A stretch of 64,000 nt of DNA, from contig JANVFP010000055.1 in the NCBI GenBank assembly GCA_027919835.1, forward strand, positions 98,601 to 162,600, in the 5' to 3' direction. Shown piece after piece: positions 1-10,965 of the stretch; positions within the stretch are counted from its first letter, which is position 1; every line of letters begins with the position of its first letter. Under the pieces are notes generated by a model. That model was not told the DNA's origin and ran no database searches. It was given only the letters and a program-made list of their open reading frames with translations. The DNA comes from Lentinula raphanica (lineage: Eukaryota; Basidiomycota; Agaricomycetes; Agaricales; Omphalotaceae). Made by a program: the position numbers and the translations under genes.

Positions 1-3000
1 CCCCCAGCCCTTCCGAGGTTTTGGGCCCTGGTGGCTCGCCATAAGCTTCATATGTCCCTGGCGGGAGTTTTGGATCCCTTCTGTGTTGTGCGAACGCCAA
101 CCGGTCTTCAAACGAATTTTGCACCCTGTCCAAGGTACGGTCGTCTGACTTCAAGATCCACGTATACAGTGATACGACCAGTGTGGGTTCGTTCGAGCTG
201 GGTAATTTAATCTGCGGAAGCCGATCGTAGACGAGGTTATAAGGATGGATTAAGGTTATCGCAGCGACGTTCCCTTCGACTGTGACTGGTACCAAGCCGA
301 CCTGAAGAACCATCGATCAGAATCAACTCACAGTCACGTCCCAAAAACTGCCTTACTCACCAATCTTTCATGAGACAAGAAACCGATGAGTTTCTTGAGC
401 TTCCGCACATCTTCCTCACTTTCGGCGGTAAGCCACCCCCATTCCTGTACTGGATTACAAGCAGCCAGAATGCCGCTCAAATCATCCACTTCAAAGAATG
501 ACCTTGATTTCATAAACAGCTTGGAGTCATTGTATGACATGGCAACTTTCAGCGGCATTGCACCCTGTCGAAGCGCTAATCGACCTGCGGTTGGATCTGA
601 CGGAAGGAGCATCCCTTCCATAGAAATTGTTTGCGCGTTCTCGTTCCCACCCGTCTCAAGTATGATTGTTCCGGTCCATAAGGCATCCTCCGTAGGCAAT
701 CTGGGAAGCAGAGTCATTACCTTCATGACGTCTATCATCCAGACATGATATCACTTACCGCCGCAAATAGGAAGTCTTTGAAATGGAAGCATCCACGCTA
801 GAAGTCCTGCAATATTTTGGTTATTCTTGCATCCATCCTTGGTATGCATGTTAGTACGTACTCTGTACCAGGTATCACCGACTGCAAAAAGTTTTCGGCT
901 TCATCAGTTACCACAGAAGTTGTACTGTCTTTTCGTGAATATCACAACACAATCAAATCTTGAAATGACAGACCTGGTGGACATCTGCGGTGGAAGTGTA
1001 GAATCTGCAACAGCAGAAGCCGGTTCAATCACCTTCTCTGTCGGACCTCGGGTCTCACGTTCCTTCCCTTTTCGTGAAAAGCTGGCAGGGATTGCAATGT
1101 CGACGACGGATTGTCTTAATGTTGAAGCTATATTCGCGGAGGTTGGCATCGAAGGTGGTGTCGACGTTGTGGATGTTTGTAGGATTGAATGGCCTGGCAC
1201 GATCCGGGGGGACTTGTCATCAACATTGATTGACGGAGATGCATTCGTGGTATTGCGATTCTTTTTGAAACTGAGACCACTCAAGGATGAAAATTTCTGG
1301 GCTGGAAGAGGTCGTGACACCTCGGGAACCTTCTCTGTAGGCGTAGTCATTTGCAAAGCGCCCTGCATCAAGCGTTGTTTCGTGGAAATACCACCTGCCG
1401 ATATGGGGCTCTCTGTCCCCACTCTATCTTGAACGGAAATTTTCGGCAGAGATGGAAGGGATGGTATCCTAGCTTGTGGAAAAGATGGTAGTGTAGCGGA
1501 TCTCATCGTTGACGGTCCTGCTACGGGGCGGGCGGTTGATAGACGTGGTAACGTTGGTTTCTTTTTCGGCTCTACTTGTGGCATGGGAGGCTTGGACGTC
1601 GATGGTCCTGGAGTGGGTTGACGCAAGGGCTGGTCAAGTTCTTCGCTCTTGATAGATTGTGGTAGCGGCTTGTGAGCAGCTTTCTCCGGAGTAAACAAAG
1701 ATGCAGAATTCCCGGCCACTGGCGCCTGAGACGTGACGGTCAAACTAGTGAGTGAATCGTTGAGACAACTAACCTGGTCTTCTTCCTCTGCAGGAAAGAG
1801 TTCCAGTTCCAATTGCCTTTTCTTGGAGTCCTGAAAACTAGATTGTATCACTCGTCAGCATGGAGCCACTTGGCATTACCTTGGGGTCCACTTTTGGGGA
1901 AGTCTGGTTTAATGATCGGTATACGAGTGATAACCAATACCATGGAACGTACAGCTTTAAAACTGGACCTTTTCCTTTTCCCCGCAGCTAGAGGATACTG
2001 TGTCGCTCGGTTCAGGGGCCGTAGAACAAGCACAGTCAAGTACGATACGTACATCTGATTCCGAAGAGGATTCCGTAGGGATGACGTCTTTTTTCTTTTT
2101 CTTCTTTTTCTTTGCTGGATTGCCCGCGTCCGTCATAGCTGCATCTGGATCTGAAGTTGCCTTGGAGGTGAGTCCCACTGAGCAAGAAGGTTATACGTAG
2201 CCTTGCCTTTTTTAGGGACAATCTTGGAAGGAAATGGGGCACTGTCGTCAGGCTCCTATCACTTGAGATCAGTCTGGTGGCATAGTCGTTAGGCATGTTT
2301 GACTGGTACCTCTTTAATCCGGGGTCTCGTTGTCGTAGAGGATTCTCTAGCTGATATCTTTGAGCTGCTGGCTTTGGAAATCTTCCTGGTGACGGCTTTC
2401 CCAGCAATGGACCCCTTTACCTATCCGATGAGAGATTAGCGATAGCAAAAGTACAGAGACAAAATCGCGTTCTCCGTACCTTTTTCTGCCTTCCCTCCTG
2501 CTTTTTCTTTTCCTTCTCTGCTTCCCGAGCTCTTTGCGCTGTGATTCTATCATCCAGACCTGGGTTCATTCGAGCGAACCGGATCTTTTCCTTCTCTTTA
2601 TCGCAATCAGATGGATGTTAGAGACAAAAGGGAGCAAATGGCGTACCTATCCACTCCCGCGACGGAGTACATTCATAACCAGGGAAATAATCTCCATCAT
2701 CGCCACCCACTTCAGTCCAAAATGAGCCCAGTAGACGTTGGCAATTGGCGATGTTTTCCGGAGGTTCCCAACTGCAACTCAACGTTGAAAGAGCATTGAA
2801 ATACGAGGGAAAGATGATCGTACGTGTCCTCGTTTGGATTGTCGTAGCCGAACCACTGGGGTAATGAGAGCTTAAGTTTCTCAATCAATCAGATGGTAGG
2901 TCTCCGACGCAATACCTTGACGAGATATTCCTGATATACGGGTTTGAATTCCAAGTCATGAAGAAAGCTGAATAGGTCGCACCCAGTTGCCGTCCTCATC

Positions 3001-3171
3001 GACTCGCGCGCCTTTGAAATACTCTAAAAGATAGGTCTAGCTTCAGTTAGAATTGGGTTACTGGCACAAAGACGTACCAACTTGAAAGACTTCCGCCTCT
3101 GATTCTGATTCTTCGTTTTCATCCTCTTCCTCTTCCTCTACGCGGGGTTTCTTCTTGACACGATTTGCCAT
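1..3171 (-). CDS. Chromodomain protein, 3' end cut by window edge
   Basis: Multi-exon gene reading leftward from ATG at 3171; the frame is still open at position 1. The first exon encodes an acidic N-terminus (MANRVKKKPRVEEEEEDEN). The next exons, joined across short GT-AG introns, give a chromodomain: EYFKGARVDEDGNW, then EYLVK, WFGYDNPNEDT and WEPPENIANC, holding the aromatic cage W/Y/W positions and the closing L-L-x-x-F helix (about 2640-3060). A Lys/Glu-rich linker and an eight-Lys run (2087-2112) follow, then a long Ser/Pro-rich disordered exon (about 904-1851). The C-terminal part (about 1-738) is folded-looking and begins DALWTGTII, reminiscent of a SPOC-like start. Chromodomains bind methylated histone H3 tails, so a role in heterochromatin is likely. 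The order chromodomain, long linker, C-terminal domain recalls fission yeast Chp1 more than HP1, but that is inference. Exact inner exon borders were not all fixed. Confidence 0.8.
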
Positions 3172-3975
3172 ATTGACGTTTCCTCCCTCGGTGAACGAAA
3201 TTCAAAGACGATGAGCCGGCTAACAATAAACTGAATGACCGTGACATTTCTCCAGCGAGCGGTAAATCATCTTAAGCGCCCTCGAGCGCTTATCCGTCTT
3301 CTCTCCTTCTTTCATTCATTCACGGTGATGCGTAATAGACTCGGTGTTGCATGGAATAACATAGTTCAAGGTGCGCGCTCACATCCATTGCTGGACTCAT
3401 CATGTTAACGTCGTCGTTGATCCTAGGTTTTAATGTCATTCATAAAACATGACCTTAGATTTCAGCTGGAGCTGGAGCTAGCGTTCCGGCATGCTACATG
3501 ACATCCCAAACATCTTGGTCTTTGCGTCTATGTATCGCATGATTTTAGGATTGTTGAACAACTAGAATGAACACAAGCTCCGCCCACGTCGCTCATCCTG
3601 ATCGTATCTTTCTCTATTGCGATCTTGTTGGTATTCTTTCTGACTTCCATTGGGAGACGAAAGACATCATGCCACCATGAAGTAGCTCTACCTATTCACT
3701 ACTCTCTCGTGACCTGCGCGATATTGAAACTGGTTCAAGTTGAATGGGATATTTACTTGAAATTCATCATGTCTTCGTTGTCGATGACACAGAAGTCAAC
3801 TCTTGATGATCCATGTCTATAATTTTCTACTCACTTTGTGTCTATTGGACAGACAACATGGTTCCGCAACGTACATACGGAATACAGAAGTTCGGAAGTG
3901 AGTACTCGTCTTGAATTTTTCGTTCTTAATTCACTCGTTTTTCCTTGTAATTCGGGTTGTTGCGTGTCTTGGGGG
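3172..3975. promoter_or_regulatory. Upstream region of secreted gene copy 1
   Basis: No credible gene. The stretch lies between the divergent chromodomain gene and the first secreted gene. It can be aligned by eye with 6130-7028 and roughly 8990-9513, upstream of the two paralogues. Shared words include GAGCGCTTAT near 3290 and 6250, and a longer block about 3660-3900 against 6710-6950 and 9230-9440. Confidence 0.6.
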
Positions 3976-3983
3976 TATAAAAG
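3976..3983 (+). promoter_or_regulatory. TATA box of secreted gene copy 1
   Basis: TATAAAAG, 69 bp before the ATG at 4045. The same octamer sits 69 bp before copy 2 and 83 bp before copy 3, followed in each by a conserved leader containing CTCAGGTCTTCCA-like and ATCCATTCCAAG-like words (the leader of copy 3 is slightly diverged). Confidence 0.75.
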
Positions 3984-4044
3984 CTGAGAGGAAACACCCC
4001 ATAGCTATTCCTCAGGCTCAGGTCTTCCAGGATCCATTCCAAGG

Positions 4045-5384
4045 ATGTTCACGCTCTCTCAAATTACCAGACGTAGGCATCTCTTCATAATAGTCTATAC
4101 TCTCCTCTGATTTTCTACTTTTCCAGTCGCGTCCGTTCTTTTGGCAACTAGCGGTGCTCTAGCTAGTGCTTTCCCAAGTAAGATTCGATCATGCTCATCG
4201 AACTCAGTCAGAGCTGATAATATCGCATACTACTTTCAGACCAAAAACGGTCCAACGACACTACCCAGTGCCTCAACACCAGAGATTCCGATCTAGTCAA
4301 ACGCGCCAGCCCAACTCTGAGCTTCAACAACTCTCAATGGATGTGGACATCTGAACTGGCTAATGGTGTCGCTCCCGATGGCTCGCGAGGCTTCCGCAAA
4401 ACCTTTGTGCCACCCCAGGGAAAAACCCCCGCATTCCTCACTCTTGCGTATGCTGTAGACAACATTGGTACCCTCTTCGTCAACGGACAAGAGATTGCTA
4501 CCGAAGATGTCTGGTACACAGCTGGCACTTACTGTGTCAACCTCGCTGACTGTGGATGTGCGGTTGTGATCGCGTTCAACGCTACGAATGAGGACCCTCC
4601 ACCAAACCCTGCTGGCTTGATCGTCGATGGTATCGTAACCTACACAGATGGATCGACTTCACCCATTGTCTCTGACACTACTTGGCGCACGAGTACCGGC
4701 GGCCTGCCTTCTGGTTTCCAGGATTTGACCTTTGACGATAGTACTTGGTCGCCTGCTGTAACCGAAGGTGGCAACGGTGTCGCACCTTGGGGAAATGTCG
4801 CTTTGGCTGGCAGTGATCCATTGTCGTTCACTCCTGCTAGATGGATCTGGACCAACGAAGCTGCAGTCGGTGGGAATTACCCTCCTGGTGCTAGAGCTTT
4901 CCGCTACAGTCTCACTCTCCCTGCGGGACAAACTTCCGGTACGGCGACTGTCATCATAGACACCGACAACGAATATTCGCTCTACATCAATGGCGCCTTT
5001 GTCGGAACCGGAACAGATTTCACGACTGCTCAAAAGTACGTGGTTGAGAACGTTCAGGGTCCGGAAATCGTTTTCGCAGTCTATGCTGTGAATACGGACA
5101 CTGTCCCTAACCCCGCTGGTCTGTTGGCTGCTATCGAAGTCACCTCTCAGGATGGATACTGTACGCAGTGTATCTCTACCTCCTCTGCTGTCACATACAC
5201 GGCCTGGAAGGCATTCCCTAATGCTGCCATTCCTGCTGGATTTGAGCAGCCAGGGTTTGATGACTCTGACTGGCCCAATGCAGTCGACGAAGGTGGTTAT
5301 GGCGTTGCACCCTGGGGTAATGTACCGGTACCCACTACGGTGACGACTGGAGGCACTCCTTTGCCTGGTGCTCCTGGTTCTTAA
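4045..5384 (+). CDS. Secreted protein with two tandem beta-sandwich modules, copy 1
   Basis: Exons 4045-4072, 4127-4177 and 4240-5384 give 407 aa. The start is fixed by a 28-nt first exon identical in size in all three paralogues. The N-terminus is a signal peptide (MFTLSQITR... ALASAFP) followed by a short propeptide with two KR sites (NQKR, DLVKR), expected cut points for a Kex2-type protease. The mature part has two modules, each opening with W-[MI]-W-T and a GxRxFRKTF or GARAFRYSL strand, with LFVNG or LYING hairpins. This pattern resembles the galactose-binding-like N-terminal domains of bacterial alpha-L-rhamnosidases, so carbohydrate binding is a reasonable guess; no catalytic residues are recognised. 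Six or more Cys suggest disulphides. Function is not known. Confidence 0.85.
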
Positions 5385-7028
5385 AGGGTGAGAATAATGC
5401 TCGACCTCTTCAATACAAACGCTCGAAAGGGGTCGAAGCTTTTGCACTGCTGATTGTGTAGCAGACTGGAATTTCCTTTAACTTAGCTCGTTTAACTCGT
5501 TCACTTTCTTTTTAAAATCGTCATTCGCTTCTCCACTTACATATATCCCCAGCTTTCTTTCGTTACACCTGTGTGTTCATTACATCCCTTCAATTAACCT
5601 TCCTAATACTACGTATTCATTTGTGCAACTTTGAGTGTTGTTATACCTACTGTACTCAATTTGAGCAATCTCTCAGACCGTGCCTTTCAACTTCTTATTC
5701 GTCGCGTCTTGCTAATAGTGGGACGAGAAACTCGGAAACGACACATATGTCCCGCACTGGCCTATGGACGAGGACACTGAGACTTATGAGTGCAAATATT
5801 ATTGTGGCTACTAATTGGACTCGAGTACGCATGAATAATAAGTTGAATTCTGTGAGTGATTGGCCCGTCCTCGGACTCATGAACAGATTTCCATCCTCAT
5901 CGACTCGCGCACTACTCAAATGATTTGAGTCTTGAGACGGTCCCAAATCTCCAACCGTATTGATTGAAATATCACTGTCAAGCAATCATTGAAGATGTAC
6001 CAGGATGTACCCACTTCTAATCGGACTTCTTGAATCCTCCGCTGACTCCGAATCCGAATCTTCTGACCCTTCAGATTCCTCTGCTTCTTCTTCTACAAGT
6101 GCTCTATCGTTAACCAGTTTGCCATATCAGGGCATATCCACTTGGTGAGCCTTCAGGTAGTCATTGAGGACTTGAAGGTGAAGATGACTCTCGCATGACG
6201 GCGGAATCAAAGTTCAAGCTCAAGCTCAAGATTGAACTATATAAGCGCCCGAGCGCTTATGGTAACGTCTCTCATTCAAAGAACGTTCAACGTTCAACGT
6301 CAACATTCATCATTCTCGAATCCCACTCAAATCTCGAGTATGATGTCTTTCCATATATTTCTTTTCAACGGATTTAAGATCACGATCTCTAGTATTCTGA
6401 AAGCGAAATTGATATGAAGTGGTCTGCAACCAGGTGCGCTCTTCTGGCACTCATCGTTGGTTTTTCATTAACCAAGGTGTTTAAGATTTTAGACAGTCGC
6501 GGCGGTTAAGTTCCAGCTCCAGCTCTCGCATGTACATTGCATACCACAATCCTCTTGGCTTTTCCGTCTATGTATGCCTCGCATGATTCTCGAAGCTTCG
6601 GACAGCTAGAAGGAACGCAGCAAGCTCCGTTCCATCTCGTTCACCTAATCATACTACTCTTCCACCTTCGTCGAATTTATTTTGGTCGTTTTTCCATTGG
6701 GAGACGACAGGCATCGTGAAATTAGCGCTGCCTATAATCTATTCACTCATCTTTTGTGACCGCCGATTAAAACTATTGCAATGGAGGTTCAACCATTATT
6801 CTTGTTGTCTTCGCTCTCAATGGCACAGAAGTCGACTCTTGATGTATAAATGATCTATGTCTATGATTTGGAATTCGCTTTGTGTCTATTCGACAGCGAA
6901 TATGGTTCTGCGACGGACATACTGGATCCAGAAGCTCAGAAGTGAGTGCCAGTTTTGGATTGTATTTTCTCAATTGACTCGTATATCCATTGGGATTCAG
7001 ATTTCAAGCGAGTTTGAAGTTTTTGGAG
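5385..7028. other. Spacer between secreted copies 1 and 2
   Basis: No intact gene. 5385-5720 is the duplicated 3' flank (a GTGGGACG-type word recurs near 5711, 8716 and 11257). 5720-6130 contains a relic of the chromodomain gene (separate entry). 6130-7028 repeats the promoter region of copy 1. Confidence 0.6.
5830..6130 (-). pseudogene. Relic of the 5' end of the chromodomain gene
   Basis: On the minus strand this patch carries an ATGGCAAAC start followed by an acidic Glu/Ser-rich run, as in exon 1 of the gene ending at 3171, but with a stop after about ten codons. About 130 bp further on it encodes SARVDEDGNLF, matching GARVDEDGNW of the chromodomain exon. The rest of the gene is absent. 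It marks the join of the tandem duplication: the copied unit included the head of the neighbouring divergent gene. Confidence 0.7.
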
Positions 7029-7036
7029 TATAAAAG
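7029..7036 (+). promoter_or_regulatory. TATA box of secreted gene copy 2
   Basis: TATAAAAG 69 bp before the ATG at 7098, within a leader conserved with copies 1 and 3. Confidence 0.75.
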
Positions 7037-7097
7037 CAGAGACAAAGCGCCCCATAATTCTTCCTTAGGCTCAGGTCTTCAAGGATCCATTCCAAGT

Positions 7098-8434
7098 ATG
7101 TTCACGCTCGCCCAGGTCACCCGACGTATGCATTGCTTGATACTGGTTTGAATTATTCTGATCCTCATATTTTTCCAGTCGCGTCCGTTCTTCTTGCTAC
7201 TAGCGGTGCTCTAGCTAGTAAATTTCAGAGTGAGTTTGTACTACATTCATTGTAGTTACTTACATTATGACGCTTCTTGGTTGCAGGCCAAAAACGGTCC
7301 AATGACACTGCACAGTGTCTCAACACCAGAGCCGACACTCTAGTCAAACGCGCTAGTCCGACTCTTAGCTTCAACAACTCTCAATGGATGTGGACCCCTG
7401 AATCATCTGATGGTGTCGCTCCAGCTGGTTCACGAGGCTTCCGCAAAACTTTCGTGCCGCCCCAAGGAAAAACCCCCGCATTCCTAACCATTGCGTATGC
7501 CGTAGACGACATAGGCACTCTGTTCGTGAACGGTCAAGAGATTGCGACAGAGTTCGTTTGGTATACCGCAGGAACCTACTGTGTCAATCTCGCCGACTGT
7601 GGATGCGCCGTTGTGATTGCGTTCAACGCAACAAACGCCTTTACTGCCCCGAACCCTGCGGGACTGCTTGTTGACGGTATCGTAACCTATACAGACGGAT
7701 CTACCTCGCCCATTGTCTCCGACACTACTTGGCGCACGAGTACCGGCGGCCTGCCTTCAGGTTTCCAGGACCTAACCTTTGACGATAGCACTTGGGCTCC
7801 TGCTGTCACCGAAGGAGGCAACGGAGTCGCTCCTTGGGGAAACGTTGCTCTGGCTGGCAGTGACCCTTTGTCGTTCACTCCTGCTAGATGGATTTGGACC
7901 AATGAAGCTGCAGTCAGTGGGAATTACCCTCCTGGTGCTAGAGCCTTCCGTTACAGCCTCACTCTCCCTGCCAGACAAACTTCTGGTACCGTGACTGTCA
8001 TCATAGACACAGACAACGAGTATTCGCTATACATCAACGGTGCTTTTGTCGGAACTGGAACGGACTTCACAGTTGCCCAAAAATACGTGGTCGAAAACGT
8101 TCAGGGACCCGAGATTGTGTTTGCGGTCTATGCTGTGAACACGGCTACTGCCCCTAATCCTGCTGGTTTGTTGGCTGCTATCGAAGTCACCTCGCAGGAT
8201 GGATATTGCACGCAGTGTATTTCTACCTCTTCTGCTGTCACATACACGGCCTGGAAGGCGTTCCCCAGCGCTGCCATTCCTGCTGGATTTGAGCAGCCAG
8301 GGTTTGATGACTCTGACTGGCCCAATGCAGTTGATGAAGGTGGGTACGGTGTCGCACCCTGGGGTAATGTTCCTGTACCCACTACAGTCACGACCGGAGG
8401 CAATCCCTTGCCCGGAGCGCCTGGCTCTTCATGA
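7098..8434 (+). CDS. Secreted protein with two tandem beta-sandwich modules, copy 2
   Basis: Exons 7098-7125, 7179-7229 and 7287-8434 give 408 aa, nearly identical in layout to copy 1 with intron positions and exon 1 and 2 lengths conserved. It has a signal peptide, KR propeptide sites (SQKR, TLVKR), and two modules with the W-[MI]-W-T, GARAFRYSL and LYING signatures. All Cys of copy 1 are kept, including the CVNLADCGC and YCTQC clusters. The coding sequence is intact, so copies 1 and 2 are probably both functional. Role unknown; extracellular carbohydrate recognition is an inference from the fold-like pattern. Confidence 0.85.
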
Positions 8435-9513
8435 GTCAGAATAATGCTCGGCCTCTTCTATGAACGCTTCGCCTTCGCAATACCCCTATCGTGGCGCAGA
8501 CTTGTGATTCCTCCGACCTTGACTCGTTTGACTTGCTCGCGTTTTTTTCTCTATGACCTGTCATTCTTCTCTCCACTGATATCTATCCCCCGCTTCCTCT
8601 ATCCGTTTGCATTCCTACTAATGGTATGCGCTCGATCTGTCTAACTTCGGGTGTCTATTACTGTACAATCTGAGTGATTTTCCCAACCGTACACATTGAC
8701 TTTCAAACGTTCATCGTGGGACGGGTAAGTTTTGAAATCCGGTGGTTAGCAGGAACATGATCTTCGAGATTGGCACAAAACACGAGGTGACTACATGCGA
8801 CAATCAGCACATCTGGTAAACTTAGACGCCTTGCACCTTCTCGAACGGTCTCTCCCATGATGCATAAGCCTTCTTCATCCGATACTTACAAGGTGCCAGC
8901 GGTTTATTCTTCTCAGCAGAGTGGAGCTGACCACAGCCTATAGTAGACATTGCAGAAGCAGTACTCATTTGGAGTAATATGCTCTAAGGTGCGCGCTCTC
9001 TCACTCATTGCTGGTTCGTCAGTTTGGCGGGAGTTCAAGCAAGCCTGAGGTGAAGTTCAGAGCCTGAGACAGCAAGCTACATACCCATGATTTTCAATGT
9101 CTTGAACAGCTGGAATGCACTCTGTTCCACGTTGGTCAACCTAATCACTATATGATATATCGCTCTCTCACTTTCCCCGTCTTTTGGAATAGACTCTCAA
9201 AGTTCTGCCATTGGGAACTGAACGACATCATGAACAGACTATGAATGCTGACCATTCACTGTTCGCTTGTGACCAGCCTGTGCGACATTGAAACTATCAA
9301 TGGAAATTCACCTGCAATTCCTCATGTCTTCACTCTCAATAGCACGTTTGATGATTTATATTGGTGATTTCCAGCTCACTCTCAAGAATCTCTATTGGAC
9401 CGAGGACATGGTGCTGCATAAATAGAGGTTCAGAAGTGAGTAGCACTAGTTTTAGATTTGTTCGTTCTCAATCCATTCCAGGTTCCTGAGTACCAGTAGT
9501 ATTCAAGCTGGCA
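8435..9513. promoter_or_regulatory. Spacer and promoter region before copy 3
   Basis: No gene seen. 8435-8720 is the 3' flank of copy 2, 8720-8980 has no recognised homology, and 8990-9513 matches the upstream regions of copies 1 and 2 (for example GGTGCGCGCTC near 8991 and 3370). Confidence 0.5.
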
Positions 9514-9521
9514 TATAAAAG
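9514..9521 (+). promoter_or_regulatory. TATA box of secreted gene copy 3
   Basis: TATAAAAG 83 bp before the ATG at 9597; conserved core promoter of the triplicated unit. Confidence 0.7.
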
Positions 9522-9596
9522 CAAAGTGGAAATGCTCGATACATCGTCCGTGGGCCCAGGTCTTCCAAGATCTATTCCAAGGATTTGTTTCCAAAG

Positions 9597-10965
9597 ATGT
9601 TCATGCTCTCTCAACTTACCAGATGTATGCATCGTTTCATATTGATCTGGACACTCCTAATTCTCTACATTTCCAGTTGCGTCCGTTCTTCTTGCTACTG
9701 GCGGCCCTCTAGCGAGTACATTCCAAAGTGAGTTCTCATCACATTTGTTGCACATAATCAGAGTCGGTATGACATACTCTCTTATTTTCAGGCCCAGTAC
9801 AAACCAACGACATTGCGCAGTGTCCCGACACTGGAGAATCCAACACGCTAGGCAACCACAAAAATCCAACTCTTAGCTTCGCCAACTCCCAATGGATGTG
9901 GACCACTGAATTATCTGGTGGTAATGCTCCAGTTGGTTCACGAGGCTTTCGCAAAACTTTTGTGCCTCCCTATGGAAAAACCCCCGCATTCCTGACCATT
10001 GCGTACGCTGCAGATGACATGGCTACCCTATTTGTGAACGGACGCGAAATCAACACAGTGATCGGCTGGTACATTGCTGGAACCTTTTGCGTCGACCTAG
10101 CTAAATCCGGACGTGCCATTGTGATTGCATTCAATGCCACGAATGCAGATTTTGGGCTGAACCCTGCGGGCTTGCTCATTGATGGTGTTGTAACCTACAC
10201 GGATGGATCTACCTCACATATCATCTCTGACACTACATGGCGCACAAGTATAGGCGGCCTGCCTTCCGGATTCCAGCACTTCACCTTTGATGACAGTTCA
10301 TGGTCACCTGCTGTAACCGAAGGTGGCAATGGAGTCCCACCTTGGGGAAATGTTGTCCTGGCTGGCAGTGATCCTTTGTCATTCACTCCTGCTAGATGGA
10401 TATGGACCAATGAAGCTGCACCGGGCAATTATCCTCCTGGTGCTAGAGCTTTCCGTTACACTCTTACTCTTCCTGCGGAACATACTTCTGGTACTGCAAC
10501 TGTCATAATAGCTGCAGACAATGCGTATTCGCTATACATCAATGGTGTCTTTTTCGGAACTGGAACAGACTTTGAACATGCCCAGAAATATGTGATAAAG
10601 AATGTCAGGGACCCATAATTGTGTTTGCGGTCTATGTTATGAACGCAGACAGCCTTGTCATGAATAATCCCGCTGGTTTGTTGGCCACTATTGAAGTCAC
10701 TTCGCATCAAGGATATCATACACGACACCCATGTATTTCTACCTCCTCTGCTGTCACATTCTCGGCCTGGAAGGCGTTTCCTAGTGAGGCCATTCCTGCT
10801 GGATTTGAGCAGCCATGGTTTGATGACTCTGACTGGCCCAATGCGGTTGAAGAAGGTGCTTATGGTGTTGGACCCTGGTACAACCGTGTCCAGGTACCCA
10901 CTACAGTGACACCCGGAGGCACTCCTTTGCCTAGAGCTCCCAGAGGTTCTGCTCCCGGCTATTAA
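9597..10965 (+). pseudogene. Decaying third copy of the secreted two-module protein
   Basis: Exons 9597-9624, 9677-9727 and 9792-10965 follow the paralogues, but a single T is missing near 10602 (AATGTCAGGG against ACGTTCAGGG in copy 2). The frame stops at 10617-10619 after about two thirds of the protein, and the rest continues in another frame to 10965. Both KR propeptide sites are lost (PVQTND and LGNHKN replace QKRSND and LVKRAS). Several Cys are gone: CVDLAKSGR replaces CVNLADCGC, and the YCTQC pair is broken. Loss of processing sites, disulphides and frame together point to a pseudogene rather than a base-calling slip alone. Confidence 0.8.

Noticed and set aside
827..1851. Long open frames on both strands (827-1432 plus, 904-1851 minus)
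   Set aside because: The minus frame is the Ser/Pro-rich exon of the chromodomain gene; the plus frame is its shadow.
4659..5447. 262-aa minus-strand frame opposite the first secreted gene
   Set aside because: Arg/Ser-rich shadow of a well-supported plus-strand gene; no start context, no paralogue signal.
6195..6719. Short plus-strand frames in the spacer before secreted copy 2
   Set aside because: No introns, motifs or conservation with the equivalent region of copy 1; it is promoter DNA.
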